The notes below the pieces were generated by a model. The model was not told the DNA's origin and ran no database searches. It saw only the letters and a program-made list of their open reading frames with translations. A DNA stretch of 64,000 nt from Brachionus plicatilis (taxonomy: Eukaryota > Rotifera > Eurotatoria > Ploima > Brachionidae), in NCBI GenBank assembly GCA_010279815.1, contig QEOQ01000444.1:186001-250000 (forward strand). The letters run 5' to 3'. Position numbers and translations under genes: made by a program. Position 1 is the stretch's first letter. The number at the start of each line of letters is the position of its first letter. Positions 12,263 through 24,362 of this stretch are shown here, in pieces.

Positions 12263-14624
12263 AAAATAGTCATTGATTAAAATTCATTGAGTTTCATTTT
12301 TTTGGTTCTTAGTTTGAATGATCTTTCAAAGCGTGTGGTCCAAGAGTCATTATGTAAAAATTAAATAACTTTAACTTTTTTTTTGGTTAAGGCAAAATCA
12401 TTTGATTTTAATTTATTAAGATGATATAATTTTAGATCAAAAAGTGATTGCTCAAATGTTAAACTAAGTGAAACAGTCTTAAGAAGAGAACCTTTGGATG
12501 TACAGTGTGATCTCGATTTTGTGAAACGTCTGGGTTAACCAAAAAAATTTCACAAAATAAGGGGTAACAAAATCGAGACTGTATTGTCTCACTTTGGAAT
12601 GTTCGGCTATTTTTTACATCCAAGATGTATTAACTCAGATTAATCTTGATACAGTTGAGCGAAGATTAGCTAAGCTAATTGGGAGTTGATACGTGATAAT
12701 AATATTTTTAAATAAGAAAGATTTATAATAAAATTAAAGTAACTAGATATTAACATATCGAAAAAAAATTAAAAAAATTATAACAATTTTAATTTTTTAC
12801 ACGTGATTTTGTTTATTCACAATCGTGACGCATGTAGGTTTTAAAAGATACTTTATTTTCAATTTAAGAATAATTTTATTTGTTAATAAAAACTTTAACT
12901 AAATAATAAAATTATTTTTTAATTTGAATTTCTCTAAGAGTTTGAAACGGCATGCTATTTTTTTATCTTAAAAAAAAGCTTAGAACATTTTTTATTTAAG
13001 GCTTTCAGATCCTGTGATTAAAATCCAAATTATGCGAATTTCATGTTTTTGTTACCAGGAACCATTTAAAAGCATTTTTAACACAAGTTCCTAAAGATAC
13101 TGCGAATTTTGTAAGTGATTTATGTTTCGTGCCAAGAATCAATATAAAGTTAATTAGCTGGAGATTGGATAATATTTGTTGAAATTTATAGGAAACCTTA
13201 AAATAGTTTTTCTAAAAATTTGTTCTATAGATAAAAGGAGATTCGAGTAAATTTAGCAGCAAATAAATCAGCAAACATTGGCAATTTTTTTTAATAAAAT
13301 TTTTCCAAACCAAATGGATTATTCTTCTCAAATATTTGCAGCAATTTGGCGTCCAAACAAAGTTCTCTTAATTTCCATTTATTTTCTAAATTATTTTCTT
13401 TGTTTTTTCTCTTAGCGTTTGATTCAAACAAAAAAGAAATTTAACAATTTTATTTCTATTAATTTATTAGTAATTCTTTATTTTTAATTTTAGAAATTGC
13501 TAGAATCTTTTAATATAAAAATTTCAGCTACTAATAAAATTTAACTTCCGTTCAAGTGTGATTAATTGACTAAATTAAGATTTTCTTAAAATAAAAACTC
13601 AATAATTTAGATTTTTTCTAATAAAAAATAGTCTCCTGACAACGTGCTTGCCTCGAGAGAAAAAAAAAATTTTAGGGACTAAATCGAAGCGCTTAAATCT
13701 GTCCAACTTTTAGATGATTAATTTACGCTTTTGGTTTAGAAATTTTTCCATCCTTTATTTATTTATTTAGTAATTAATAATTTGAAATCTCTGCCAGACT
13801 GCTTGGAATGACCTTAAGTCTTCAATTCAGCCCGATTATAGTGAGTTAATTAAAAAAGGAATTGTTATTTCCACTTTTTTTTATTGCAGAAAAATTGAAT
13901 CACTTTAATTTAAAATTCGCTAAGACTTTATTTAAGAAATAAATTTGGCTTGTAAAATGTTGTACAAGCCAATTACTTTTAAAAAAAAAAAATGATATTT
14001 GAAGCTTCTATCTCATCTTCTCAATTAATAATTAATTTTAAATAAAAAAAAACTTCAAAAATAAGAATGTACTAGCTTGGTAAAAGAAAAACGGTTGGTT
14101 GTTAATCATCTTTCAAAAGCAAACTTTTCAATTAATCATTTTAAGTATAATCTTATTAGATTGAAATTAGAAATAAATTAAGAATTACAAATTTAAAAGT
14201 CTACAAACTAAATAATTGAACTCAATAATTTTTTATTTTATTTTTGTTGAATGCATTAAAATCAGTTGTTATTTCTAGTAAGAGCTTACAATTTTATATT
14301 TTTTATGTTTGTCAGATTTTATTTTTAGACTAAAAAAATTTTTTTTTCAAAATGTGAATGAAAAATTATTAATTGAAACTGATTAAATTAATAATTAACT
14401 ATTTTTAAAAAATCATTTTATGCTATTCGACTTATCTATCTTATCTTCTATCATTTTTCCTTTTTTCGACACAATTTTTTCTTTCAGACAGGTATTGTTT
14501 TATCTCGTATATAGTCCATAAAACATCACACTCCATAAAAAATTTGTGCTTTTGGTGGTTTTCAATAAACTTCATCTCATGGTCAGATTATTTGGACTCG
14601 TCTAGTTTTGACAAAATATTCTTC
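12263..14624. other. Intergenic, mostly unassigned
   Basis: No gene seen. A piece at about 12505-12580 (TCTCGATTTTGTGAAACG, then inverse GGGGTAACAAAATCGAGA) is a small palindromic relic. A similar sequence occurs at about 59350-59510, so it is a dispersed repeat. Confidence 0.45.
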
Positions 14625-14632
14625 AACAAATA

Positions 14633-14965
14633 AGCAAAATGTTATTTATTGTACATTTTTATATTTTTACATTTTTATATTTTTGAGAGAAGAAAAAAAA
14701 ATCTCAAAATCAAAAAATCTAAAAAAATTTTCATTCAAGAAAAGTAATAATAAATTCGCAATTACTTAAAAAGGAGTTTTAGAAAAATTTAAATGAAAAA
14801 ACCAAGGATAATATTTTGAAAATCCCTTTTAATTAATTGCGAATTTATTATTACTTTTCTTGAATGAAAATTTTTTTAAATTTTTTGATTTTGAGATTTT
14901 TTTTTCTTCCCTCAAAAATGTAAAAATGTAAAAATATAAAAATGTACAATAAATAACATTTTGCC
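14633..14965. mobile_element. Foldback MITE, GGCAAAATG family, copy 1
   Basis: About 333 bp, nearly a full-length inverted repeat with arms of about 130 bp around a ~70-bp loop. Outer ends are RGCAAAATG and CATTTTGCC. Flanked by an 8-bp duplication, AACAAATA (14625-14632 and 14966-14973), which extends by chance to 10 bp. Copies with the same structure are at 26938-27271 and 30155-30459. An 8-bp duplication fits hAT, MULE or Merlin; the ends do not settle which. Confidence 0.8.
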
Positions 14966-14973
14966 AACAAATA

Positions 14974-16305
14974 ACCTTACACAATCGAAATTAAAATCAT
15001 CTTTGAATTTCAATAGATTAACTTGTCTGACCTGAAACGTATGAATACAGTCTCCCCAGGAGATTAATTTTATTAAGATCTTGAATAAGAAATTGGTAAG
15101 ATCAGGGGCATATTCTCGTAAAAATTCTTATGATCTTAAAAAGAAATAGTTCAAGAGCCATTTAAGATCATGAATCAAATCGTAAACTTTATATTTAAAG
15201 ATAAAAATAATTTTTCAATTTTTAACTAATTTAAAATTTTTAAAAATTCTTACAATATAGAATTGGAAAAAAATTAGTTTATTAGCTTCAAAAATTCAAT
15301 ATTTTCTTAATGTAGAATTGAAAATAATTAAAATATTACCGAAATAAAATTTAACTTTTAGTTTTCGCTGTTTGTGAAAATAATTCAAGTGACAAGTTTT
15401 AACAATTAATTTTTATTAATAAATTGAAATAAAAAAATGATTATTCGTTAAATTATATTAAGCAATTGAATAACATCAAAAAAAATCAAATAATTTTTTG
15501 TGATTCGGTAACTAACATAATATTAAAAATTGTTAAAAGTTAATTTTGTAAAAGTAACAGTTTTTCAATCGGTCAATTCGTTTTTTTAAAGGCTTGATTT
15601 TTCATTCTGTAAACTATAAAAAAGTTTGTGATATTTAAAATTAGAAAACATTTGATTAATTTGATTAATTTTTTTTGAATTTATTCACAATTTAATGTTA
15701 ACATTTAATTAATTTGAAAATAAAAAAAAATTAAGATTTTCATTTATTTCTTAAAATTAATATCAATGAGAATAATTCAATATATTATTTATTGATCTTG
15801 AACATTTCTTTAATGAAATTTACACCCTATGTTTTTTGACTAAGATCATATATAAATTAGCGTTAATAATTAGCTTTTTAAAAAATTTAATTTTTTTTAT
15901 TTTAATTTAATTATTTTTTACAGTTCATTTTAGTAGTTGTACTTTAAGTAATTAATGCTGCAAATCCTTAGGCTTGAACTAGGCTGCCAGAAGCTATGCC
16001 AGCATTTCAAAACATTTTTACAAACTGGCTCAATTCTCTCAGCATTAACGCAAGCTTTAGGTAAGTTTTTCAAGCATTAACAACTCTTTAAGAAAAGCTA
16101 TTTTCTTCTTTTTTTAACTTGTATTTTAGTTTTCCATTCAAATTGTATTTATCGTTTGATTAAAAATTTGAAGAAGTTTTTAAGTTTTTTTACATGGGAG
16201 CTTATTTTGCCATTAATGCTTCTAGAAGATAGGAAGGCTAAATCTGGCTGAATCAAATATCAAAATTACTATTACTGTAATAGAGAATTCAATTTAAATC
16301 TTTTA
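14974..16305. other. Intergenic, nothing firm
   Basis: No supported gene. A short open frame at 15955-16047 ends at a good-looking donor (TTTAG/GTAAGT) but has no recognisable partner exon or family, so it is not called as a gene. Confidence 0.4.
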
Positions 16306-16309
16306 GTGA

Positions 16310-16530
16310 TTGTGAAGTTCGTTTCAATTTGATCTTTTCAATTCAAAAAAGTTTAAATTACTCTTTCACTTAAATAAATTAATTAAGTCTAATTAAATAC
16401 TTAATTTTAAGCAAATTTGCTAAATTCAGTAAAAAAAGTGCGCAAAAACTGCAATTTTCTGCATTTTGCACGCCATCAAATAAAGCTTAAATTATTAAAT
16501 AAATTGTAATTATTTAATAGTATTAATGCA
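16310..16530. repeat. Dispersed repeat, CTGCAATTTTCTGCATTTTG family, copy 1
   Basis: Starts TTGTGAAGTTCGTTTCAATT and runs through AATTTTAAGCAAATTTG to CTGCAATTTTCTGCATTTTG. The same order of motifs is found at 36245-36478 and, more degraded, at 50100-50235. Non-coding interspersed repeat of unknown class. Confidence 0.55.
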
Positions 16531-17030
16531 GAGATATATTTTTTAATATATTTTGTTAAATCATACGGTAAAATATGCAAATGTTTGTAAAAAATTATCC
16601 GCTTAAAATAGCATCATTAGGATCATGTGCATTCTGCATTAAGCAGAGCTTACCTTTTTATTTAACATAGAATGTTAAATCTAAAAATATATCTCTCAAT
16701 CTTATAGAGAAATAACAATTTATTTCATAATTTAAACTTGGTTTGATCTTTTTGATCATATAAACTTCAAATTGCCAAAAAAAGTTGGTAATCATTATGA
16801 GTAATATTCAGTAAAAATTAAAATTTTTCATAAATTATAAAAGAATTAATTTCTAATTTATTTTCAATTTTTCCCTTTTTTTAGAACTTGATTTTTATTG
16901 TAAAATGGGGTAAATTCGATATTTCTTTTATTCAAAGGGGTCTAGGGGGTGGAAATTTAATTGGATTGGTATTATTTGATAGGATATAAAAAATTTATAC
17001 ATTTTCGGTCAATTTTGAAAAAAAATTTTA

Positions 17031-17553
17031 TCAAAATAAAAAAACATTAAAAAATTTAAATTTAAATTCTATATTTTTTACATTTTTTCGAAAAACAAAA
17101 TTCCCTTTTAGGATCAAACTTTTAGGAAGACATTTAGCACATGACCAGTTAGAGCATCCTTCATCCTTCTTTAGATTGATTTTTTTTATCGGAACCGAAT
17201 TTTTGTTTACACTTGAAACAATTTTTTTCATTATTTTAACTCATATTTGGCTCTACTACTAGATCTACATTAGAGCTGGACCTGTAGCTTTATCAGACTT
17301 TTTTATTTTTTTTTAATTCTTTCAAAACTTGTGGTTCAGTCAAAACTTCACCACCTTCTTTTGGACCGCTTCCACACGCAGGTCTTTTGTACTTTTCATC
17401 AGTTCTATCATGAAGAGTGGAATATGGAATATTGAATCTAATTGCCGCTTGATATATATTAAGTTTCTTATTTTTATTTATGGCTTTATTCAGTGACTCG
17501 CCAGTGCATTTTTTATTGGTGGCAGGTTTATTTTTAAAGTTTGTTCTTGGCAT
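17031..17553 (-). pseudogene. Internally deleted psq-HTH (pogo/Tigger-like) transposase
   Basis: The minus-strand frame from 17553 starts with MPRTNFKNKP and shows a pipsqueak-type helix-turn-helix, with the signature LNIYQAAIRFNIPYSTLHDR, as in the N-terminus of pogo/Tigger-like transposases. It then reads EGGEVLTEPQ before a stop at 17293. Further down (17260-17031) is a cysteine-rich tail, CFKCKQKF in one frame and CSNWSCAKCLPKS in another, resembling the CxxC...CxxWxCxxC zinc-binding end of such proteins. The catalytic DDE domain that should lie between is missing (only ~60 bp separate the parts) and the tail is frameshifted, so this is a dead deletion derivative. Short GGGGTAA motifs near 16907 and 17860 (inverted) may mark the element's ends. 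Confidence 0.65.
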
Positions 17554-17668
17554 TTAAAAAAAAGAAACTTCGAAATCAATTTATTTTTATATAGAAATTC
17601 AAAACAAACCAATTAACGGCTCAACCCTAAAGTGAATTTTTTTTTAAAAAATGTGTTTTTTTTTAAAT

Positions 17669-17752
17669 AAAAAGAGAACGGTTATCTCTTTGTACAAAAC
17701 TGATTGAAAAAATGAAATCATTTTTTTTCAAAGAGATAACCGTTCTCTTTTT
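17669..17752. repeat. Perfect hairpin beside the psq transposase remnant
   Basis: The 24-bp arms are perfect inverse complements (17669-17692 and 17729-17752, each containing AGAGAACGGTTATCTCTTTG or its complement) around a ~36-bp loop. Probably a subterminal piece of the transposon at 17031-17553. Confidence 0.6.
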
Positions 17753-17753
17753 A

Positions 17754-18765
17754 TTGAAAAAAAATTTTCCAATTGATTAATTTGTCATAAAAATAGCAAA
17801 AAAAACTTTTCAAAAAAAAGTTATGTGAGATCAAAAAACACTTATCGTTATTACCCCTTGTTCGTTTCAAGCCGTATAAACTATATTTAATGATTTATAA
17901 AAAATTGGCTGAATTAATTTTTAATTATCTTTTTCTTTATTTTTTTCAAATTAAAAAAAAGAAAAAATTTATTCATGAGATTACATCTTTTCAAAACCTT
18001 TTTGAAATTTCTTTTCCGCCTCCGATTCCGATCCGATTCATCCAAATCCATTTCCAGATTTTTCAAAATCATTTCTTTTGTTATTCGATTAAATTTTTTT
18101 GGTTTTTGAGTAAAAGAATGTATTTAAATACTTTAAGTTTGAAAACCTTTATTTATTATAACAAATAAATTATTTTTGAAGAAAACATGATGGGGAGCTT
18201 CCTTTTAAGAACAAAGGTTTGAAACCAAAATTTGAAGTTTTTTCCAGATAAGGGCTTGATATATATGTGATTATGAGTTGATTACATGTAATCATTCTTA
18301 TGAAGAAATTTTGATTCCATTAACAAATTTTCCTTTTATATTGAAGTCTGCGTCATCACAAATTTCCACTTTATTTTTAGTTTTATTTTTCTGAAAAAAA
18401 TCAATTCACTTTTTTTGGTCCTGATGAATAAATTTTCCTTTAATTTAATTAATCTGGATTTGCTTGTCATTCTAACTCAATTTTTTTTCATTACTCATGG
18501 ATTTGAAGCAAATTTCAAAGAAAATTAATAAAACACAACAAGTCAAAAGAAAGCGTCAAAACTATTGAGGCATTGATGATTAAAAAAAAACAGAGAAAAT
18601 AACTGCTAATTTATAGGAAACCAAAAAGCAGAGTCGAATCGTAAAAACAAAAAATTAATAAATTATTAAAATATTAAATTTTTTCTTGATGTTAATACAA
18701 TTATGATTTGTTAGTTGGATACACATTGTTAATATACAAAATAAAGATTCAAATAATTCAAATAG
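17754..18765. other. Intergenic, nothing firm
   Basis: AT-rich DNA before a LINE remnant. Degraded upstream LINE sequence may be included from about 18440, but no frame is clear. Confidence 0.35.
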
Positions 18766-19062
18766 ATGACCTCAGAGTTAAGAATAAGGTTAAGAAATTT
18801 TTGGAATCAAAACTGGCTTGATTTTATTATAAATATTGGGAAAATCTGCCTTCAAGAAGACCATTCTGGAAAAAAATTGATAAGTTTCGGTCAAAAAAAT
18901 TCCGGATTAATTCCTACTTTTCTAATAATATCAAGACTGATGAAGATATATTTTTTTTTAAAATTTTTTGCTGAATTTTTAACGAAAACTTTTAGTCCTA
19001 AAAAGTGTGAAAATTTTTTGAATTTTTTTGATGATAATGGTAATTTTTTCTACTATTATTGA
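18766..19062 (+). pseudogene. LINE ORF2 fragment (region before the RT domain)
   Basis: A 98-codon open frame whose segments LISFGQKNSGLIPTFLI and FAEFLTKTFSPKKCENF resemble the linker between endonuclease and reverse transcriptase in jockey/CR1-like non-LTR retrotransposons (pattern: F..K..GLIPTL...; LFAE.L.KTFSPN). No catalytic motif lies in this piece and no RT follows directly. Assignment is by pattern memory only. Confidence 0.45.
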
Positions 19063-20310
19063 ATTAAATCAAAATAAAGTTATGATTTGATTAAATTGTG
19101 AAATTTCTTCATTTTTTGATATATTTTTTATTTTTTATCTTATTTTTCTGAAATAAATATTATAAATTGAATTAGTTAATTGTTTATTGATTTTTTAATT
19201 TTTTTAGTGAATTAGTGAAGATTTTTTAGTGGATTTTTGGATAAATATTATTTGTTCTCATTATTTAATTCAGACTTTTTTAAACGAAGAATATATAACA
19301 TTTATTTAATTTTTTCAATATTTTGTAACACTGATAATTATCTCAAAAACTTGATTTATTGAATGTTTTTTTCAACTTCAAATTTTTTGAATAAATGGGC
19401 CTAATCATTTCTGTCAAGGAATTGACCTTTGTTTTTTCTATTGAGTTGAAATGTCTAAAATGTCAGGAATAAAAATAATAATGTTATAAAAGAACGTAAC
19501 ATTTTTGAGATCAAAATGATATTGGACAAATTTTAAAATTTTTCTTACTTTTCTAGCATTTTTTCTCTCTTTTAAAATTTTTACAAAAATTTTTTATAAT
19601 TATTTTTGTAACGCAGAATGCATAAATCTGATTTCAGAATATGTTCACATAATAATAGTCAGATGCTACGTATAGATAAAATACATGTCCCTTTGCAATT
19701 TCTTATTACAGTTAGTCATCCAAAAATAAAAGACTATATATATAATAAATGAACTAAGTGTCTAATTTTAATTATAGAAATATCTAATGTATTTAATACC
19801 TAATATTATTATTCCGATATTTTAAGCATTATTTTGTATCTTATTTATGTGAATTGATATTTTTTTATGTTAAAAGTATCAAAAGACACTTAAATTTCTC
19901 AATTAAACTATTAATAATCTATAAAAACTCACATGATTTTTTAATCATGGTTTTGAAATAATCATGAATGATTGAGAATTACTTTGGATGTTATGTTATT
20001 TTTTTTTTTTTTTAAATAACGAATGTCTAATAAATTTATTATAAATATAGTTTCAAACAGAGAATCATTTTGAGACAAATATTTTATCAATAAAAGGGAC
20101 AAATTTAATCGTGACAGTGACAGTCACATAAGAAATTATTTTTTTTATTTTATTTCGGCTCTTAGCCTTAGATCCTTCAGAATAAAAAAAATTAAAAAAA
20201 TTAAATTAAATTAAATGAGTTGAAATAAAATAAAAAAAATAAAAAGAGATAAATTGCAATAGAGAGTTAGACCCCTGAATAAATTTTGTATCTCATTATT
20301 TTCTTATTTT
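19063..20310. other. Intergenic, nothing recognised
   Basis: Low-complexity AT-rich DNA with homopolymer runs. No coding or transposon signal that I can support. Confidence 0.45.
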
Positions 20311-20314
20311 CTTA

Positions 20315-21530
20315 TTTTTTTATTTTATTTTGTTTGATTTTTTGCAGCTCAGGTTGTACTCAATTTTTAATTTATAACACTTTCAAGCATTAATTTCATT
20401 ACTTGCTATTTGATTTTTTATTTTATTAGAATAAAAATATAGTTGTGAAAAAACTCAAGATATTTACTTAAAAGAAATGGCTAAATTCCGCTTCAACCTG
20501 CCCGAGTATTTTCCAGAAAATTTAAAAAATAATTTATTTATTTATTTATAATTAACCTCCTTCAGGAAAAGTAAAGTAAAGATAAAAAAAAAATTAGAGT
20601 TTAAATAGAATAGTTAAAATAAGTAGTAAAGAAAAAAGAATTTACGATTTAAATTTAGTAAAGTTTAGTTGACCAAGAAAGGTAGGACTCAATTAGATTC
20701 AATAAGTTGGTTTAATAAAATTCAATAGTTTTTAAATCTTAAGTTGCTCAAACACAGTTCAATAGAGTCAGAGACACCATCACGGAGGTAGAAATGCCGC
20801 TTCATCTCCATTTTAAGCCCATTCACTCTTTCAATTAGAAAATAAATTTAAATTAAAAAATGAACATAGTCTTTTTTCTGTTTCAAAGGAGACAGAAGAA
20901 CATGGGGAGTTAATTGAGGCATTATAACAGAGTGAACTAAAGATAGAGGAGGTGATTCGATTGAATTTAAGTGTAGTAATAAATGATAATTTTGAGTAAA
21001 AATATAGTTGATCAAATTTGAAAATTCTAAATACTTTGAGGATTCCAGACATGTGTCAATTCCATTTTAAATTTAGCATCTGTCTTAATAAGTTGTTTTG
21101 GTTTGTGTTTAAAGATTTAAGGCATCTTGAATCCATAGTAATATTCTCTAGACCATTGGTAAATTGTGATAAGCAATTAGTAAAATTTATTTATTTATTT
21201 TTTATGACAAGTAAAATGTCATCAGCATAAACTATAATAGAAACATTCATGTTTTTAAATTGAGCACCTATTTTTTTATTTTAACAATTTTCTATTAGAT
21301 CGTTGATGAAGATGTTAAACATGAAGGAGGATAGAATAACACCTTGTTTAACCCCACATTCAATTTTAAATGGAATCGAGGAGATTCCATTCGAAACAAT
21401 AATAGTCGATGAGGTGTCTGGTACGATCGATTATAGAGGATATTTTCTTAGTTTTTTATTTTATTTTATTTTGTTTGATTACATTTATTTTTTGCAGCTC
21501 AGGTTGTACTCAATTTTTAATTTATAAAAC
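20315..21530. repeat. Direct repeats flanking a LINE remnant
   Basis: A ~70-bp segment (TTTTGTTTGATT ... TTTTTTGCAGCTCAGGTTGT ... TTTATAA) occurs at about 20315-20385 and again at about 21455-21528, in the same orientation, on both sides of the reverse-transcriptase remnant. It could reflect a duplication or a recombination event. It is too long for an ordinary target-site duplication. Confidence 0.5.
20755..21440 (-). pseudogene. Non-LTR reverse transcriptase remnant with YADD
   Basis: The minus-strand frame shows IECGVKQGVILSSFMFNIFI followed by an in-frame stop, then GAQFKNMNVSIIVYADDILL. These are RT palm motifs: GVxQGxxLSPxLFNIFIxDL and the catalytic YADD. The frame continues after further stops into 21052-20831 (MSGILKVFRIFKFDQLYFYS). 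This is a different clade from the FADD-type LINEs at 51.9 and 62 kb. It has several stops and no upstream endonuclease. Confidence 0.75.
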
Positions 21531-21534
21531 TTTT

Positions 21535-21802
21535 GGCAAATTGAAGTTTAAGATCAAGATCAAAAGATCAAAATTTAAATTGACATGTCATGTCAAGTTT
21601 ATTTTCATATTCAGAATTTTAAAATATTCCTTTTTATTGAACTTTAATAGGTTTAAATATTTTAATTGATTTTAGTGAAAATTTACTATTAAAGACAAAA
21701 AAATTCACTGTTTTTGAATTTTAAAATTATTTAAGTGAACAAATAAAATTATTTCAGTTTGAATGAATGGATATTAAAGTTATCCATTCATTCAAACTGA
21801 AA
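21535..21802 (-). mobile_element. Truncated MITE (GGCAAATTGAAG family) ending in a hairpin
   Basis: Starts GGCAAATTGAAGTTTAAGAT and follows, as an inverted copy, the right half of the 9116-9657 element. It ends in a perfect hairpin with 22-bp arms (21752-21773 and 21781-21802) built on CAGTTTGAATGAATGGATA. The hairpin makes a sharp fold-back truncation. Confidence 0.55.
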
Positions 21803-23925
21803 CTTCAACCTGCACACACAACAATAGAGGTAACAATTTTTTTACATATATATAACAACTTACGGTTGCCAAACTAAATGTAAATTTTTAAATATTTACA
21901 TTTAAGTTAGTTTTATTTTATACATTTAGGTAAAAATATAAAATTCAGATTAATGTAAAACTAGTTAAAAATGATATAAATGTAAAAAAAACTGTTTTTA
22001 ATAATCGTTATTGGTTTACCAAAGCGAAATCTTTAAGGCTGCTTATTAACAAAAGGTATGGTTCAAGAAAATAAAGAAATGGAATTAAATTTAAACTATT
22101 TTATTAAAATTAAAAAAAAACAAAATAAAAAGAAAACAAGTTTTTTTAGAAATTAGTTTCTTGAATAGTAGATAAAATTTTATTGTTTAAATACTTTTTT
22201 TTTTACATTTTTATAATTTTACAAAATTTTCATTTAAATAAATAAAAATTTAATATAATGTAATTTTTTAATTCATTCAAATAAATCAATATTAAGCTTA
22301 AAAATATTTAATATATATGTAAAGTTATTTTAGCATCGACAAAATCAGACAATCCACTTTATATTTATGTTGTTTTTTACATCAAAATTTACCCCAATCG
22401 TCCTCCGTGTGTCCGAATATTTTCCAGACAATTTAAAAAATAATTTAGCATAACTTCTTGAGGTATTGTCAATGACGCTAGTAAAAACTAGTATGGTTAT
22501 TTTTTTAATAACAGAGTCAATCCTTTTTAATGGAAAAAACTAAAAAAATAATTAGGCTGGAAAATACAGTATATCCTCTATGCCGGCTCATATTTTTGTT
22601 TGAAAATTTAAAACCTGTACTGACCATGTAAAATAATGAATTTTTTAAAGCGGCTTTGTACTTTATAATTCCTGGCTACCTGGCATTTATGGACTTAATG
22701 CACCTTATAGCATATAAACCAATGTAATTAATTTCTAGTATGTAATCTTTTATGTAACTTTTATCTTATATAAATTCATATAAAAAAAACTTAACCTATT
22801 TCCAATTGAATCCCATTTTGTTAAAAGAAAGCTAACCATTAAATTAACCATAGTTTGACTAAGCGAAATACGTCGCAAGACGTATTGAGCATGAGATTTA
22901 TTGAGATTTATTTAACGTGTTTTTTCATTAATAAATTTTTCAATAAAATCAATAAAAGTATGAGTTTGATATAAGATTTGATTATATTCACTAAAGTTAA
23001 GAATTTAGAAATCAAAAATTAAAAAAAGGATTCATGAAGTACATAAAAGAAACATGATAGATACAGCACATTAAAGTAACATACTGAATTTTTATGACGT
23101 CATTGGCAATGGATGAACTGATATGACTTTGAAATTAATCTTTTTAAATGATTCTGAATTTCTAGCTTTCCTTCTAATGAACGTTTAAAATTTTAGGATA
23201 AGAATTTATTCGTTCCTAAAATTCCAAATCATAAACTTGATCATTAATCAATTTTAATTTAAGTTAAAGAAAAGTTATTTTCATCAGTTTTTTTGTTTAT
23301 TCAATTAATTTGAATCTATTTAAATGCCTCAAGTAGTAAAAATAAGTCTTACAAAAAATTCTGATTTATTATTTGATTTGATAAATATTTTTGCAGGGAT
23401 TTGTTTGTTTAAAATATAAAATAAAAGATTCGATTCCATTATTTTGCTGCTTGAATTTTTTTAAAATTTTTATTTGATATAAGTTTTATTGTTTTTAGTT
23501 TTTATTTTTAATTTATTTAAAAAAAAAAATGGAATTTTTTGTAAGACAGTGAGACTTCGGATCATAGATATCCTTGCTACCGTAAACTCATGACCTTTGC
23601 TCTTGGAACAATGTCAAAATTTGGGTTTATTCTATTCTATACCATCGAAGCCATTTTATAATTATTTTTATTTATTTTTTTTTTACATTAATATTTTTTA
23701 GAATAAACCTTGACTCCTGACTTTAAACTAAAAGTAAGCGCTAAAGTTTGCTTTTATTCTTAGAACAATTTCGAATTTCTTCTGGAAAAAGCTTAAAAAA
23801 TTGTGTGTAGTTAAATTAGAAATTAAAAAAAAATTAAAAATTAGCCTTTATTCTAATTTTAGTTTTGATTCTGAAATTAAAAGTTATCTAAAAAATTCGA
23901 TCAAATAGCCCAAAATCTGTATAAA
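21803..23925. other. Intergenic, nothing recognised
   Basis: AT-rich. A short motif (GAATATTTTCCAGACAATTT, ~22415) recurs near 20505 in a similar form, implying an old dispersed repeat. No gene supported. Confidence 0.4.
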
Positions 23926-23930
23926 AATAT

Positions 23931-24080
23931 TTATTGATTATTTTGCCTAATAATTTTACCATTTTCGTCCCGAGCTAGTCTTTTTCTACCACGTTTCTTT
24001 AGTTTTAATTGATTTTGCTGTAAAGTAGTTACATTAGTTGTTTCTTTATTTGAACTTTGTGGTGTTCCACGTTTATAAAT
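23931..24080 (-). pseudogene. Short coding-like fragment with basic tail
   Basis: An open minus-strand frame of about 50 codons without a start Met reads KRGTPQSSNKETTNV... and LKKRGRKRLARDENGKIIRQ, ending at a stop at 23933-23931. The KRGRKR stretch resembles an AT-hook or nuclear signal. I do not recognise the family. It may be a transposon protein end or an orphan exon. Confidence 0.25.
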
Positions 24081-24256
24081 CAGTTAACAAATAAAAGGTT
24101 TTATTGTTAAGAGATTCTTTATTTTAAAAAAGTATGAAAACGGCCGTTCTAAAATTAGAATAAAAAGATTAGGCCCAAGTAAATAAAATTGTTCATTCCG
24201 TATAAATAGAAAAGTGTACAAAATGTGGTTCGAATCAGATATAAAATTGAATTAGT

Positions 24257-24362
24257 ATTATGGTTGACTAACGCATGCGAATAAAAATGTAAATATTGAG
24301 ATAGCAGACATAACTGCTTGGTTGCAGCAATATCTGCGTATGCGCGTTAGTCAGTCACAATA
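24257..24362. repeat. Small palindromic element (GACTAACGCATGCG)
   Basis: GGTTGACTAACGCATGCG at the left is matched in inverse by CGTATGCGCGTTAGTCAGTC at the right, about 106 bp overall. This is GC-richer than the surroundings. Probably a tiny MITE. Confidence 0.5.

Noticed and set aside
15955..16057. Possible orphan exon with a GTAAGT donor
   Set aside because: No partner exon, family match or acceptor could be found, and donors of this kind arise by chance.
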